A stretch of DNA of 64,000 bases from Nereocystis luetkeana. Taxonomy: Eukaryota > Sar > Phaeophyceae > Laminariales > Laminariaceae. The position numbers and the translations under genes are program-made. Where the stretch lies: positions 8,028,698 to 8,092,697 of the forward strand of contig JARUPZ010000019.1 in NCBI GenBank assembly GCA_031213475.1. The letters are read 5' to 3'. Position 1 is the first letter of the stretch, and each line of letters begins with the position of its first letter. Shown piece after piece: positions 36,460-49,100 of the stretch. The notes below the pieces were generated by a model. That model had not been told where the DNA came from, did not search any database, and saw only the letters and a list, made by a program, of their open reading frames with translations.

Positions 36460-36672
36460 ATAGAGGGGGGGGGGGGGAGGGTGTGTGTGATTACAACACT
36501 AGCCCAACAGCTAGATAAGGCGCGAAGCACTTTGGAGGCCTCGAGACAAGGCTGGGCGGGGGCGGGGGTTTGCTCGTGTCATGCATGGCTGTAGTCGTAT
36601 GCTCATAGACCCTCCCATCCCTACAAACCCGGGACGGAGCACGTCGGGTTTTCACCGATCAGGCAGACATTT
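36460..36672 (-). repeat. Family K fragment after G-rich sequence (minus)
   Basis: G run at about 36465-36480, then GTCATGCATGGCTGTAGTCG, CCGGGACGGAGCACGTCGGG, CAGGCAGACATT, where the homology stops. Confidence 0.7.
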
Positions 36673-37296
36673 TGAATTCGCGCGCGGTATGTAGGAGCCC
36701 CAACCCGTTCTGGCCGGAGGAGTGGGGGTGGAACAAGGGGCAAGTTGTTTCACTATTAATGATAGACGAGTTTATATATTACCAGCATATATACTGCGAA
36801 GCAATACACCATTTTAGGACCTCAGGTATATTGACCTGTAAAACAAGAGGCCAGGTCTTATCACCCGGGTAGGAAAAACAGCGCGGCAATGATACAAGTA
36901 TCATCATGATTGAGCGCATGTAGTAAAATCACCCTTTGTTCACCATGTTACGCTTCGGAGGCATTTCCTTCTCCGATAGCCCGGGTTGCTCATTGTTGGT
37001 GGTCGATGATACTGTGATCGTCTGACCTGATTTCGACCCTTTCTTCCCCTGTATCCCCGAAGATCTTGCCCCTAGGAACGACAAAAAACAAAGCGGCCAA
37101 AGTTCGTGCCTATCACATGGCAGAGGCGGGCGAGTGGAAGGAATGCGCGTTTTGTTTTTGCCAATGAAGGATGTTTGCTGCCACCTAGATATAAAACTAC
37201 GTGTTATGTACCAGGAATAGCACTGTACACTGAACAGCGGAAATCCGCAAATTACGGGACACTCATTTCAATGCGATATCGAGGCATCGCCGTAAG

Positions 37297-37626
37297 TCTG
37301 CCGACGGGAGTGCTGCCGACGGGAGTGATATCGACAGGGCGAGTGCTTCCGACGAGAGTGCTACAAACAGGGCGAGTGCTACCGACGAGAGTGCTACCAA
37401 CAGGGCGAGTGCTATCGACGGGAGTGCTATCGACGGGAGTGCTACCGACGGGAGTGCTACCGACGGAATTGTTACCGACGGCAGTGCTGCTTATGGGAGT
37501 GCTCCCGACGGGAGTGATGCCGACAGTAGCGCCACCGACCGGAGTGCTACCGACGGGAGTGTTACTGACGGGAGTACTGCCGACGGGAGTGCCATCGAAT
37601 GGAGAGGAGTGCTGCCAGCGGGAATG
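37297..37626 (+). repeat. 15-bp minisatellite (GTGCTACCGACGGGA)n
   Basis: About 20-22 imperfect units; a 30-bp higher-order form (ACAGGGCGAGTGCTACCGAC then GAGAGTGCTAC) is visible at 37335-37410. Because the unit is a multiple of three, both strands stay open for 150-180 codons (VGSTP-type repeats on the minus strand). I regard those frames as array artefacts. Confidence 0.85.
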
Positions 37627-37995
37627 TTGGAGGCCCATCTCTCGTTCCCCTTGATGGTCGTGGGAATTATGTCCACCGTGTTTCGTCGTCGATAATTCCG
37701 ACCCCGCTACCCATGGACCTGTGGACAATATGTTTTGCTACCGTACCTGTAAGCGTTCGACGGGCAGAGAAAAAACACGACATCGCAGGTGCTAATAGCG
37801 TCGTTTGGCGAGGACTGTGGTATATATAATTGTTGAGAGCATACTGAGGCTCTTATCGGCAGGTAGGTATTTGTTGTTGGACGTCGTCGCTGCCGTGTGC
37901 GTTGGTGTAAGGCTGGGGCCATCGAAAAATGTCAGGCAGTGCGCGTCGGCGCGACAGTATATCGTTCTACAGGCCCTGTAAAATGCAGCTGATGG

Positions 37996-38060
37996 TGGTG
38001 TCCAGGGGGGGGGGTGTACTCATTGTCATGCATGGCCGTAGTCGTATGACCATGGACGCA
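37996..38060 (-). repeat. Family K terminal fragment (minus)
   Basis: G run, then GTACTCATTGTCATGCATGG and CCGTAGTCGTATGACCATGG: only the 50 bp nearest the homopolymer are present. Confidence 0.7.
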
Positions 38061-38299
38061 CTAGGGTTTGCGACGAAGGCCGAAGGGCCGACCTCTGACG
38101 TCCCGAATCTGGAACTGTCCGGCCTTTCTTCTGGGCGAGCGACATGCGGTTTTCTGTTTGAGAACCATTGCGTCGGTAGCCTGCTTTGACATCCTGACGA
38201 GCTGCAGCCGTTGTGCTTGTTGGTTCATGCCACATCCACGCCGTCATCACTGTAAAGTAGTAGGTCTTGTGCCGTCGAGGGCAGACTAATGCCCTAATA

Positions 38300-39745
38300 A
38301 TGCCGACTTCTTGTCCCTGAGCAAGGCCACCGTGGAAAAAATGTTCAACCACGGGGAAAAGGCGAGCGCCATCGAGCTCCTGCGCTCCGTGACGACGGCC
38401 GCAATGCAAACGCTAAATTGGTTGCGGCCGTAGGTTCTCCATACCAGCAGGGGGGGACGAGCGACGAGCTCGTTGTCGTCGCAGAAACGAAACACCCAAT
38501 CGCCACCATAGATAGGGACCCTACCACGAGGTATGGACCGGCACCGAGCCGCTGTTTCAGATTTTCCGAAAATGCCTCCTTCGTTCGGTAGTATTGGCAA
38601 CCTTAACCTTCCCGTTCTGAAAAAATCAAGGGCTTTAAAAACAACAGTACCCCTCCCCGTGCGAACTCATCGCTCTTTACGGTATACCAGGCACGAAACA
38701 TATTTCTCACTAGGTATAGATCACTCGAAGAGTTGCGGCCGTATATTAGGTTTTTGCCGCCGAGCACGGGATATCATGATGGCGTTGATCTTCGTTCATC
38801 CTGTTGTCCGAGAAAACGACCGCCCGATCAATGTTGTCGTCGCGAATATGGTGTTTTTCTGCCCGGTGCGGGACGAGCTCCGTGCTCTGGAACTCCTCAA
38901 AAGACGGTCGTCCTTCCCACTACCAAGTCCAGACGAGCGCGCCAAAGTTATGTTTTCCGCGTGAAGACGACCGCACGCAATGATGCCGCCGTGGAGAACC
39001 TACGCACCGGCCAGTACTGGCAGTCACTAAACCGTGGCACGGTTGATGCTGTCGTATATTCGGCGCCGTCGCAAAGGCGTTCAGCCGCCGGTTACATTTG
39101 AGCGCCGACCTTTTCCTGCTCCCCCCCCCATGAATGAATGCGGCCGCAGTGTTGCCACTGTGTAGGTTTTCTATACCGCTGGGAGCTCATGCATGAGCAC
39201 CGACCTACGTATTGCCTGCTCCTCATGAAGATGGCTGCAGTATTATCGCCACACCGGAAATAAGTTGTTTTGCTGACGAGCCGAGTGCGGCGCGAGCGGC
39301 TGTTTGTCCCCCACGAAGACGGTCGCGATACGAATGTTGCCGCCATGAGGTACTTGTAAACGCTGGTTACGCACGAGAGCCGAGCGCTTTAGTCTACCGC
39401 GAAAAAGGGCCGCCGCGTCGCCACCGCGGGCATCCTACCCGTTCGCCGGCGACGTACGTGAGCACCAACGTTCTGGGCGAGAGCCGAGCTTCTACTTCTC
39501 GCGAAGATGGAAACAGGGGTAGATTGTCTACCAGTATTTCAGCAGGTTGTCTGCCGCCGGGTACGGATGGCCTTTGAACTTCGAGCGGCAGCTCCCCGTG
39601 AAGGCGGCCGCAATGTCGCCGCCGGGAAAAGGGATTTGACTGCAATACAGGGGTTGGACGAGCGCCGATTTCCCACGGCTCCTCTCCAACATGGTGGCTA
39701 TATGGTGATGCTACTGCAGGGTAGGGACGAGCGCCGATAGTGTGT
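38300..39745 (+). repeat. Degenerate tandem array, 90-130 bp units
   Basis: About a dozen units begin with GACGAGCGCCGAGCT-like sequence, followed 20-30 bases on by CGNGAAGACGGCCGCAATG and TTGCCGCC. Clear starts near 38362, 38456, 38870, 38932, 39102, 39197, 39278, 39373, 39460, 39659 and 39725. GC-rich, with open frames on both strands but no recognisable protein. Confidence 0.6.
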
Positions 39746-39754
39746 TCCCCGTGT

Positions 39755-39975
39755 GGTGTCGAGTTGGGTTAGGTCGGGTCGAGAGGTGTTCAAAATCCCA
39801 CAGTTTGAATCCGGTTGGGTCGGGTCGGGTCGGATCAGATGTCGACATCTCAACATTTTGAGGGTCGTGTTGAGTCGACCCGACCCTACCCTACCCAACC
39901 CTACCTGACCCGACCCGATCCGACCTGACCCTACCCGACTCAACCCGTACCTGTCCTACCCTATCCTATCCTACC
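39755..39975. repeat. Pentanucleotide tracts GGTCG / CGACC in inverted arrangement
   Basis: A left part with GGTCGGGTCGAG and GGTCGGGTCGGGTCGG, then a right part on the other strand sense with CGACCCGACCCTACCC and CTACCCTATCCTATCC. The two halves could pair. The related right-sense tract at 40262-40376 follows family J. Confidence 0.7.
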
Positions 39976-39989
39976 CTACTGTCTTATGG

Positions 39990-40053
39990 CTTCGGTTGGG
40001 TAGTAGATTGGATAACTTTTCATCAGAAGCCCAACGGACTAAGACCTTAACAA
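39990..40053 (+). repeat. Family J repeat, copy 2
   Basis: GGCTTCGGTTGGGTAGTAGA to AGCCCAACGGACTAAGACCT; lies between two pentanucleotide tracts. Confidence 0.65.
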
Positions 40054-40192
40054 ATGGCGTCGTCGGTAGGATGAAATATAACCCTAATCAAGTATCTAAA
40101 AAAATACTTCTTTAATTGGAATCGCGTGTTGGTGACACGCGTCGACCTGTATAACCGGTCCGTTCCAGGCGGGGGGGGGGGTGTTACGAGGC

Positions 40193-40266
40193 TTAGGTTG
40201 GGTAGACGATTGGTTAACGTTTTACCAGTAGTAGCCCAACGGACTACTGTACGACCTTAACACTAC
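40193..40266 (+). repeat. Family J repeat, copy 3
   Basis: A G run, then GAGGCTTAGGTTGGGTAGAC to AGCCCAACGGACTACTGTAC; runs into a CCCTA/CCGAC pentanucleotide tract. Confidence 0.7.
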
Positions 40267-40376
40267 CCTACACCCTACCCTACAATGCTCTACCCTATCC
40301 GACCCTATCCGACCCTATCCGACCCGACCCGACCCGACCCGACTCGGTCCGACTCGGTCCGACTCGGTCCGACTTG
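40262..40376 (+). repeat. Pentanucleotide tract CCCTA to CCGAC
   Basis: Unit drifts along the tract: CCCTA, then CCTATCCGAC, then CCCGA, then TCCGACTCGG. Stepwise drift suggests replication slippage after point changes. Confidence 0.75.
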
Positions 40377-41106
40377 TGGAGACCCCTGATTATTTCAAAA
40401 ATTCTCGTGACTCAGTGATGTCCTGTTTCTTCGTGAGCTTGACCTCTTTGTTCCTTTCTTGTGGCCGTAATATTCCATCACGTTTTTTAGTGGTGACCCG
40501 TGATAATTTTGCAAGTAAGTGTCACTAACAACGCGTTTTTTTTCTCCTTGTACTGCTGTATGTATGTGACTCTTCTGGTTTGAAGAAGGGGGTTCGAACC
40601 CAATGTAAATCTGCAACTATAGTAGTATTACAGTACTTAATGCACTCACCTTGCAGAGCTGCTGGTTTGGCAGCCGAAAAAGCTCGGTACTAGAGAGCGC
40701 GAGTTAGTTATCAAAATTCGACACAAATCGACGAGCAGTGGGTGGGAGTATGCTGAACAATTCGCCTGACTAAAAACGAAGGCAAGTATCGGGGGGAGAA
40801 GTAGGGCACACCTAGTCTCAATATTAACATCTCGATATTAACAATAATAGCATGCACTCGATATACGCTCGTTCGTGTCGGTTTGTCAAGGATGCAGAAC
40901 ATCGCCGAACGTAAAAAGTAAATGATAAAAAACACTCAAAATCAACAATAATATTAAGTATTCAAATCTTAGAGAAAAAAGTTATCGCCGAAGTTTTGTT
41001 CGTAGACACCTACCTTCCAACACGCTACCCCACCACACTATTAATACTACACGTACTTACTACCAGGTATTAATATGAATACTATATACTGGTATATATT
41101 TATCCT

Positions 41107-41185
41107 CATCATCATCATCAATCAGCTGACGATGGGGACGATGATGATGATGGGGTGATAATCGATCATCATCATCAGCGTCATC
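41107..41185. repeat. ATC/GAT trinucleotide inverted repeat
   Basis: TCATCATCATCATCA, then GATGATGATGATGGGG, then ATCATCATCATCAGCG: alternating strands give a potential stem-loop. Confidence 0.75.
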
Positions 41186-41511
41186 ACCACAGACAGGCAG
41201 GACACAGACATCACAGACAGCAGCAAGCAGCAGTTGAACTGTTGTTAGCTGTTGTTAGATATTGGTACCTGTTGTTGCGTGTAATAAAGTACAAATGATA
41301 CCCCCGGTCGGAAATAAAGTTGTGGCCCGATAAAAGTTTGTATGCATGCCAAAATATATGCATGCCTGGTATATATACGGCATACATACGGTAAATCTTG
41401 GCTTGTTACGCAGCAGCAGCAGAGCAACAACAGACGCCAGATACGGCAGAGATAGATACCAAACATACTATTATAATACCTACCTGGTCGTAGATATTTG
41501 GTTGGATCGTA

Positions 41512-41512
<1 letters not shown>

Positions 41513-41544
<32 letters not shown>

Positions 41545-41545
41545 C
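41513..41545 (+). repeat. Poly-T tract (about 32)
   Basis: Uninterrupted T run, among the longest homopolymers in the window; about 280 bases before the second family F copy. Confidence 0.9.
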
Positions 41546-41827
41546 TTTCTTGCGCTGACTCTCCGTGATTTTCATTTCATTTTTTCTCTTCCTCTTCCTT
41601 TTCTGATTGATAAGCCGTACTCAAGGAGCCGTGTGGCGTGGTTGGAAGACGAACCTGCTCTGCTCGGCTCGTATTGTCTGACGCCAAGGGGCTGGGCATA
41701 GTTGACGAACGCAGGGCGGAGACGGCAGTCTGGGTAGCAAGGTACCAGGCGGATTAGCAGGGAGAACCTGGCTATACTACTCGTACCACAAGCTGCTGCC
41801 GCCACCTAGAAGGTGCTTTGGGCTTTG

Positions 41828-42322
41828 GTCTGCCTGTTATTTCCCCTTTGTTATTTTTCCTTGTTACTTTCTCCTTGGTTCTTTGTCTTACTCTGTTCAC
41901 AAGCAGTGGTGTCTTTTGTTATTTCTTCTTTTTTCCAGCTCGTTCTTTTTCAAGTGTAGGCCACCTCGCCTGCGGGGGGGGGGGCACGACAGATTGTTTC
42001 TCTTAGATTTTGCTTTCATTTTTCTCCTTTTTCTTTTTCGACTTGTCTACCTTGTTTTTGTTTTCTCTTTGATTGTTTCTTTTCGTTTCACTATTTCATA
42101 GATTGCGTATGTCGTGCCTGTCGTATCTAGTATGATGACATGGCTTTGCATTGCCCACTGCAGTTCACACTGCACACGTGGCAACGTAGTATCTCTGTGG
42201 CGTAGCTTTGTGACCACAGAACTTGTATCTCTTCTAGGATGGAAGAATCGGCACGGACACTGGTTGTGCTGGATGTCGACGGGTAGAAAGAACGGTTTAA
42301 TGTGAAGAACACACACACACAC
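41828..42322 (+). repeat. Family F repeat, full copy 2
   Basis: Almost identical to 10962-11458 in intron 4 of eIF3c (see that entry). Changes are single substitutions (such as GGCTTTGCATTG against GGCTTCGCATTG) and a small TTC-repeat difference, pointing to recent transposition or duplication. Confidence 0.88.
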
Positions 42323-43101
42323 ATACCCAGAGATAATGATTTGGGTCGGCCGCAAGAGCAGTTACCAGGTATATACGTGCAGCATTCATCACAGAAGATT
42401 TATACGTGGCGCCCGCGCGGGCTTTTTTTTTTGCGCGTTTTATTTCTTTGTTTGAAGAAACCAGCTGGAAAACAAAAAAACAAAGCAAAATCGACGTTTT
42501 CCCCCCCTGCCCCCGGCCCCCGCCCCCCGCCCCCCCCCCCTCATAGTCCTCCAAACTCCCTCCGAGATCCAATGCATCATCTCTGATCCAGCACAGCAAC
42601 AACAACAACAACAAACTCCCGACAGCGCCGAAACAACAAACAAGCAAAACAACCAACCAGGCACAGCAGAAGCACAGGAAGAGAGCAACCAACGGAACAA
42701 ACAGGCAACAAATAAAGTTGGAAAATTCAAGACCGTAAAGAATCGGCGAAGAGTAAAGCAATCAATCAATTCGACGCTTTACTGCAGCTGTGGTTGTGGT
42801 CTGCAAACAAGCGAGCCAGGACAGCGAGAGGGGAGAGAGTAGAGAGAGATTCAAAAATCGAAGCAAGAGTCTTTTTTCGAAAAAGCAACGCCCCCTCAGG
42901 CCACCAGACCGTGCCGCACAACCTGTCAAGCAGCCTCAAGCCTAAAAGCCGGAGAAGACACCTGCGAGCTACACTTCGTTCACTCCGCCTATCAGAGTCT
43001 GGGGAGGGGGTTGACTCTGCTCGTGCCTTTCAACACCGCGAATGCTGGGGGGAGGAGCCTCGGCGGGGGGCGTGGTGGGTGGTCCGGGCCTGGTTTTGCA
43101 G

Positions 43102-43192
43102 ATGAATAGGTCTAAATCGGCACCCGAGACACTCTCGACCGAGATACTGAGGCCTGCTGCTTCGGAGAGGGAGGGAGAAGGGCCGGAGGCAG
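43102..43192 (+). CDS. LRR gene exon 1 (proposed)
   Basis: MNRSKSAPETLSTEILRPAA then SEREGEGPEA, donor GCAG|GTGCGT, phase 1. The frame is also open upstream to an ATG at 43042, so the start is uncertain; TTTTGCAG directly before the ATG could even be an acceptor. Alternative: skip this exon and start at the ATG at 43332, which gives a Leu-rich segment resembling a signal peptide that reads straight into exon 2. Confidence 0.45.
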
Positions 43193-46100
43193 GTGCGTAC
43201 TATAATACCCTCACCCCACATTGGTTTCGTGTTGTGGGGGTGCCCTGATGTTTGTTCCGGGTCTTGAATCTGAGGGTTAGTTGAGGAGGGAGGCCAGTCG
43301 AGTCTATCGGGCTCCGCCTGCTACACAATGAATGTACATGTACAAGACATATCTTGGTACAAATGATGGAAACAGGCCTGTAAATTTTCACGTGCGCCTT
43401 CGACTTTGCTGCGCGCTGCTGTGCTCCCTGCTGTCGTTGCTGCGGCTGCGTCCCTCCGCGTTCTTAGCCCCATCGACGGCGCCCGAGAGGAGGGCTCTGC
43501 TCACCCTCTTCTGGTGCACCTCTGGCCCCGAGTGGACCCAGAAGTCTGGCTGGCAGGAGGACGACAGTGATCTCGGGGAGTGGTGTGGTGTCGGGCTCGA
43601 CCCCGGGGGCGATTACGGAGTCACGCTTGTCGATCTACGACGCAATCGCCTATCAGGTCAGACACCTTAGCATAGTATAGTAGCAGCAACAGCAACAACA
43701 GCAGCAGAACACATAGATAGGGGTATTGACGCTGAGCGCGGCGCAGTGACATAAGTTGGTCGCGCGCGCGGGCGAGCGGGCAAGCGATGAGGTCGAGGGA
43801 AGGCAGCGACGAGCCCACGCGCCCACGTCCATTTTTTTTCTCTCGTCTCCATGCTGGTGCTGTGTGGGGGCATGTCCTCTACCTTTTCTGTTTCTTTTCT
43901 GCTTTGTTGTTTCGTTTCTGTTCTCTTGTCGTTGTCCTCCACTATCTTGCGGAACAATATTTTTGCGTGTCCTCGTGTGCGCTGTGCAAAGAAGTGTTTC
44001 GGCCACGGCTCATCACATTTCACAACGAACAGGCACCTCGCTGCTGCTGCTGCTGCTGCTGCTTCTGCCGCCGCAGCTGCTGCTGCTGCAGCTGCTGCTA
44101 CTGCTGCTGCTTCTGTTGTTGTTGCTGTGTTTTACTGTTGTTGCGGCCTGCCTCTCCAGTCCCCGTATATACGTAAACTTGCTTGGTCTGCTGCTGCTGC
44201 TGCTGCTGCTGCTTGTGCCGTACTTGACATTTTTTTATGTTATGTGTGCATAGCAGACCAATCGACCGGTGTGGCGGTGGAGGTTTGCCTCGCCTACCCC
44301 CCTTCTGCCTTGTGTTGTGCAGTCGCAGGAGCGTCAAGAGAACGACCGGCTGCTCTTGCTGCTGCTTCCGCTGCTGCATTCGGGCAGTAAAAATCAGAGG
44401 TCATCGGGCATATACCGTAGGCCGACAGCCCCTTCTTGCAAATAAATGAGTGTTCATGTTCATGCGCCATCCAAGATAAAAAAAATAAAAATGTTTGAAC
44501 ACACACTGCACAACCATGCCGTCGGTTCGTTTCAACTTTCTGCCCCCAAAACTTTGTGCAATCTGTAAACTCTGATGAACGTATATCAGTAGTAATAGGA
44601 GTACACGGAAGCGTGGCACGACGACGGCCGTATCTATATGACATAGCTGCCTGGTACGTACGCAATCTCAATCGAATTTCCTGGTTCGTTTTTGTCGGGA
44701 CCACCAAACGAAAACTTTGACAGGAGCGCTGCCGCCAGAAATGGGGGACCTGGGCGGCCTCCGCCACCTCTACCTGGGCGACAACCAGCTACAAGGTCAG
44801 GGGGGGATAGGCGTACGTAGCCTGCGGCAGGGCCGTTACTTGCTTGTGTCATTTACTTGGTTATTGGCGTTTTGACTGGTGTGCTATACGCACATGGATG
44901 TACTGCTTGCTGAACCAAGATACATATATACATGCATTTTGACATTTTTTTGTGTTCGTCGGTACAAAGGAGCATCACAACAATAATATGTTGCAAATAA
45001 AATGTTTTTTGATTTTTGAGCTGGTTTGAGTATAGAGAAATAACGGTTTCAACAGAGATGCCATTTGACATTGACCAAAATCGCCTGTCTCGTTCTCGTT
45101 TGTAGTTTCGAGCAAGCAGCAGAGAGCTTCGTCACGTCTCCTACTGCTGTACGTACTGCTTGGACAGGGGATGGGCTGGTTGTCGATTCCACCCTACGTA
45201 CACCTATATTTGCATCTTTGTCACAAGTCTCCTGTGTTGCATTGACCCGGGATTGGGTCGCGCTCGTTCAGCAGTACATACCCCCGGCCGGGGGATTGGT
45301 TACATGGTTCGGTTGCTTTGTGGCTGTGAGTGGTGGCGTGGTGGTACTTTTCTCATGCGCCAGCAAGCCGCTGAACCCAAAAAATGACTTTTCCCCACTT
45401 TTGGTAGGCTTTTCCCACCTTCGGCAGGCTTGTGCCCTTTTGTATAAAATGTCAAGCGAAACAGTCGGCGCTTTTCTTTCGAGCCAGAGAAGAAGAAAGA
45501 AAAACAGAAGGACCGCGTTCAAAAATCCAAAACATACCACATAAAAATACCAAAAAAGACCGGTGCAAAGGCTACTGGTACCAAAACAACAGAAAACAAG
45601 ATGCAATCTCGGATCTCGGGCTTGCGGGCTCGTTGATTTGTTGACGTGTTGAGCTTTGTCTGGTGGCTGGTGGCTGGCTGGGCTGGCTGGTCGTGGGTGG
45701 TGGTTGTGGACGGTTGTTCCTGCCCGGGGGGCTGTTTGTTTATCCGCACTCCGCACGGAAATATCGCGAAGGCGTGAAGCCAGGAACCAGGTACTACTGC
45801 TGTAGTAATGCTGCTGCTGCTGTGTCGCCATTCATATCATAGGGAGAGAGAGAAGACGATGCGCGAAGATAATCAATCAATGGGATGGAGCAAAAATATT
45901 ACCTGGTAATAGTGAAGGTGTGCAAGGCGTGCAAGGCGCGAAATGTGAAAATTAAATAAATGCGAAGAAACCGAGAAACCAGAAACAAACGTCAAGTAAT
46001 GAACATTGATTGGTGTAAATATCGCACGTACCAGGTATAATAATAATAGCATGCATGCATGTGAAAAAAAACCAGAATGAAGAACGAGGAGGAGGGTGGG

Positions 46101-49100
46101 GGGGGGATGGGAGGTTGTCTGCGCGATTTTTGGTTTGTTTTGATTGTTTCGCCGGGACTCGGTGCGGTTGCATTCGATTACCCGTACGGTATAATATGCG
46201 TGCCATGTACATAAACGTATGGCTTACACCCTTGTTATTGTGTACGTACGCGACCGGAAAGCATCAGCTCTATTTATACCGGTACAGCAGCATAATCTGG
46301 TATATACAGCCGGCGTCCCCGGTGGCTTGGTAGGTGGTCCGCGTGCCTACTCAATTTCGTGGGTTCAAGTGTCATCGAGTGCATATATATATGCTCGTAG
46401 GGGCTTTTTCTTGCATTTAAATTGACTAGCGGAAAGCGCGAAGAAAGCGCGAGTTATTAATAGCTGCATTCGATGAAAATCGACGAGCAGTGGGAATGCT
46501 AAACCCTATCTATGCGCGAAGAAAAATGAAGGCACGTGCCGGGGGGGAGAAGGGACGACGGCTTGTCCAGGAGAAGACCGCTGAGGGTAAAACCACCTAC
46601 GAGTTAAGCTGGAAAGTAAAAGTGATGTTGAAAAATGGTATACATGCATGCTGCATGTTGTCATACCTGGTACTAAATAAGATACCTGGTATCTCTCACG
46701 TACGTAGAATCTAGAGTACGTGGTACGTACGAAGTACCTGATATCCTACATAATTTATCATTAATAAAGCAAAGAGCAACAGCTGACACCAGTACTTCCT
46801 TCCCCTTCTGACTTCCTAAATCTAATACGAGTAGAACGTACCTGTACCTATTATTATAGTATGATACCAGGTACCATCGGCACATAACATCAATCGGGAC
46901 GTGGTCCTCTATTGGCGACAAGGCAATCACGGTCGGTGGTAGCACCCCATTACCGCCCGATTATTTGCGAAACTGCCGCACATATCAACCAACTAAATTG
47001 ACGTGTCCAAGGTTATCAGCAGCTGCCTACAAACTCGGGGGTGCTGGGGGGAAGGGGGTGTTACTCATGGCATGCCATGCACCGTAGTTGTATGACCGTA
47101 GACCCTCCCATCCCTACATGCCGGGACGGAGCACGCCAGGTTTGCACCGACCAGGCAGACATTGCTTGTACTAAGCGCGCATCGCCGTGAGGTGTTGCGC
47201 GAGTCGCGTGAAGGGTGAGCTGCATCCCACCATGAAGGCCAGGGGGGCCGGGGGGGGTGAGTTGCTACTGCTCTCGTTCGCGAGGACGACTCATCTTGGC
47301 GCTGGTGCTGCCCTGGGCGTCCTCAAGTCCCCGGTCTCGCCTGATTCGCTCCACTGCCTGCCGTGAACGCGATGTTGCCGTCCCTTCCCAGTGATTTCCG
47401 CTCTTTTCTTGCGTGCAAAGCAAGAAAGAGTAACCTGGCTCCATCAAAACGCCTCCCCAGTTCTGGTCTTCTTGCGAAAACAATCTGGCGCGGGGAGGGT
47501 TCAACCAAACCCACCCCGGTCAGTCTTGACTCCCCCGTCGATGCTGAATTGTGAGCTTACTACTGTGTACTGCAATACTACTATTAATAATAATACCTGG
47601 GTGAGCGCCGCCTCTTGACATCTGCCCGGTCCACCCGTGTTGATGCTTCTTACTTGAGATCTACTATAATAATTATACCTGGTAGTATATACATAATAAC
47701 TGGTACCTGGTGTCACAAATACCAAGTTAACGCCAGGGCGATGTTACGATATTTTGAATCATGGGGTTGGGTAGTCTGACCGGTACCAGGTATGCGCTAA
47801 GCTATTATCAATTGTACCGGGGGCCATATTTAATAGGACCTACGGTACGACCAAAAATCTATATATTTACCTATTTTTACTATTAATAGCAATGTTTGGT
47901 CCCATTTACAATGGTCCGCCGTAATGCCAGGTATACTATTTTATTGTAGTTCGTATGCGTACGTATGTACCAGGTATATTTTATTGCAGAGTGTAATACA
48001 AAAAACTCTGTTCATCAACCCTGTCGCCCGTACTGCCTGAAGGTTGGGAAGTCGAACGTTCGAAGGGTCGGATGCCGATGAGGTCGTCTTCCTTACGAGT
48101 ATTCGCTGAAAATCAGGGAGTGGGACTTGGCAAAACTTGGATGAAGGTTGACCATTGACCATCAGTGGGCATGCTAAACCCTGTTATATGCGATGTGCGT
48201 GGCAGTCATAAATTTATACAACGTTTCCGCGCCTGACGGCGCATCGCTGAGTGAAAGTGACCCCAACACCACCGGACACTGCAACAGGGTTGGCCCAATT
48301 TGTTGGTCACAACTTCGTGTAAAAAATGCCCCGATTCTAATTTGTTTGAGGACCGACTCAGTCGACCACACCGTCTCTGCGGTTCCGGCGCATCGCTCGA
48401 TGAAAGCGGCCCCTGCTGTGTCGTGCTTTCGTTCCCTACATAGAGGTTGCCTCTCTCTTTCACTATCAGAATGGATGAAGAATATGCACGGACATTCGAT
48501 GTGCTGGATGTCGACGGGTATGCATAGAAAGAACGTGAAACGTTGCTCCGTTACTGCCCAAAAGCAATCACCTGGTACAGCAGTAACTCTGTACTCTGTG
48601 CTACTTTGGCTGCGAACGTAACTAAAGGCTGATGGAGTCATGAAGGGAGTACTGAGGTGGGCACTTTCCGAACGCAACTAAATGCTGCAAACGAAGCTAC
48701 AGCAACAGAGCAGTAGATAGATGCTGAAGCGCTGCTCGCTGCTTGTCCATAGAACGTGAAGAACACAAACAACATGGGAGCGACCATGAAACGGCAGACA
48801 AAATAGTGTCATCGGTCCGGCTTTGTTTGGTCACAGATTAAGGTTACTGAGCAGATACCCTGGTATGTTTTTTTCAAGTCGTGATAACTCAATCAATACG
48901 CACTGAGGGGCGTAGAAGGGAAGACATCTATCTGTTGTCATGCACTATTATACTAGTAATACTCTGTTCGCTCTCTACTCTGCTTACTGGATAGGCATGT
49001 AATGCTGTACAGGTGCGAGTAGCATTTCGTAGTTTTGTGGCCCGAGTTTGTATTATACAATCGGCACGGACACTGGTTGTGCTGGATGTCGACGGGCAGA

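Larger units (their letters stand above)
31406..43101. other. Region between eIF3c and the LRR gene, no gene recognised
   Basis: 11.7 kb without a protein I recognise on either strand. The first few hundred bases hold the eIF3c 3' untranslated region, whose poly(A) site I could not place, plus a G run near 31769-31790. The rest is repeats (families B, F, J, K, S), two arrays (37.3-37.6 and 38.3-39.7 kb), pentanucleotide tracts, a T run and many TA-bounded 9-mers. Open frames here are short or arise from arrays. Confidence 0.65.

Noticed and set aside
37106..37728. Open frames of 150-180 codons on both strands
   Set aside because: Produced by a 15-bp minisatellite; no start context, domain or intron logic.
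43756..44390. Long Leu/Ala/Cys-rich frames after LRR exon 2
   Set aside because: They come from (CTG)n tracts within the intron between two well-supported phase-1 LRR exons.
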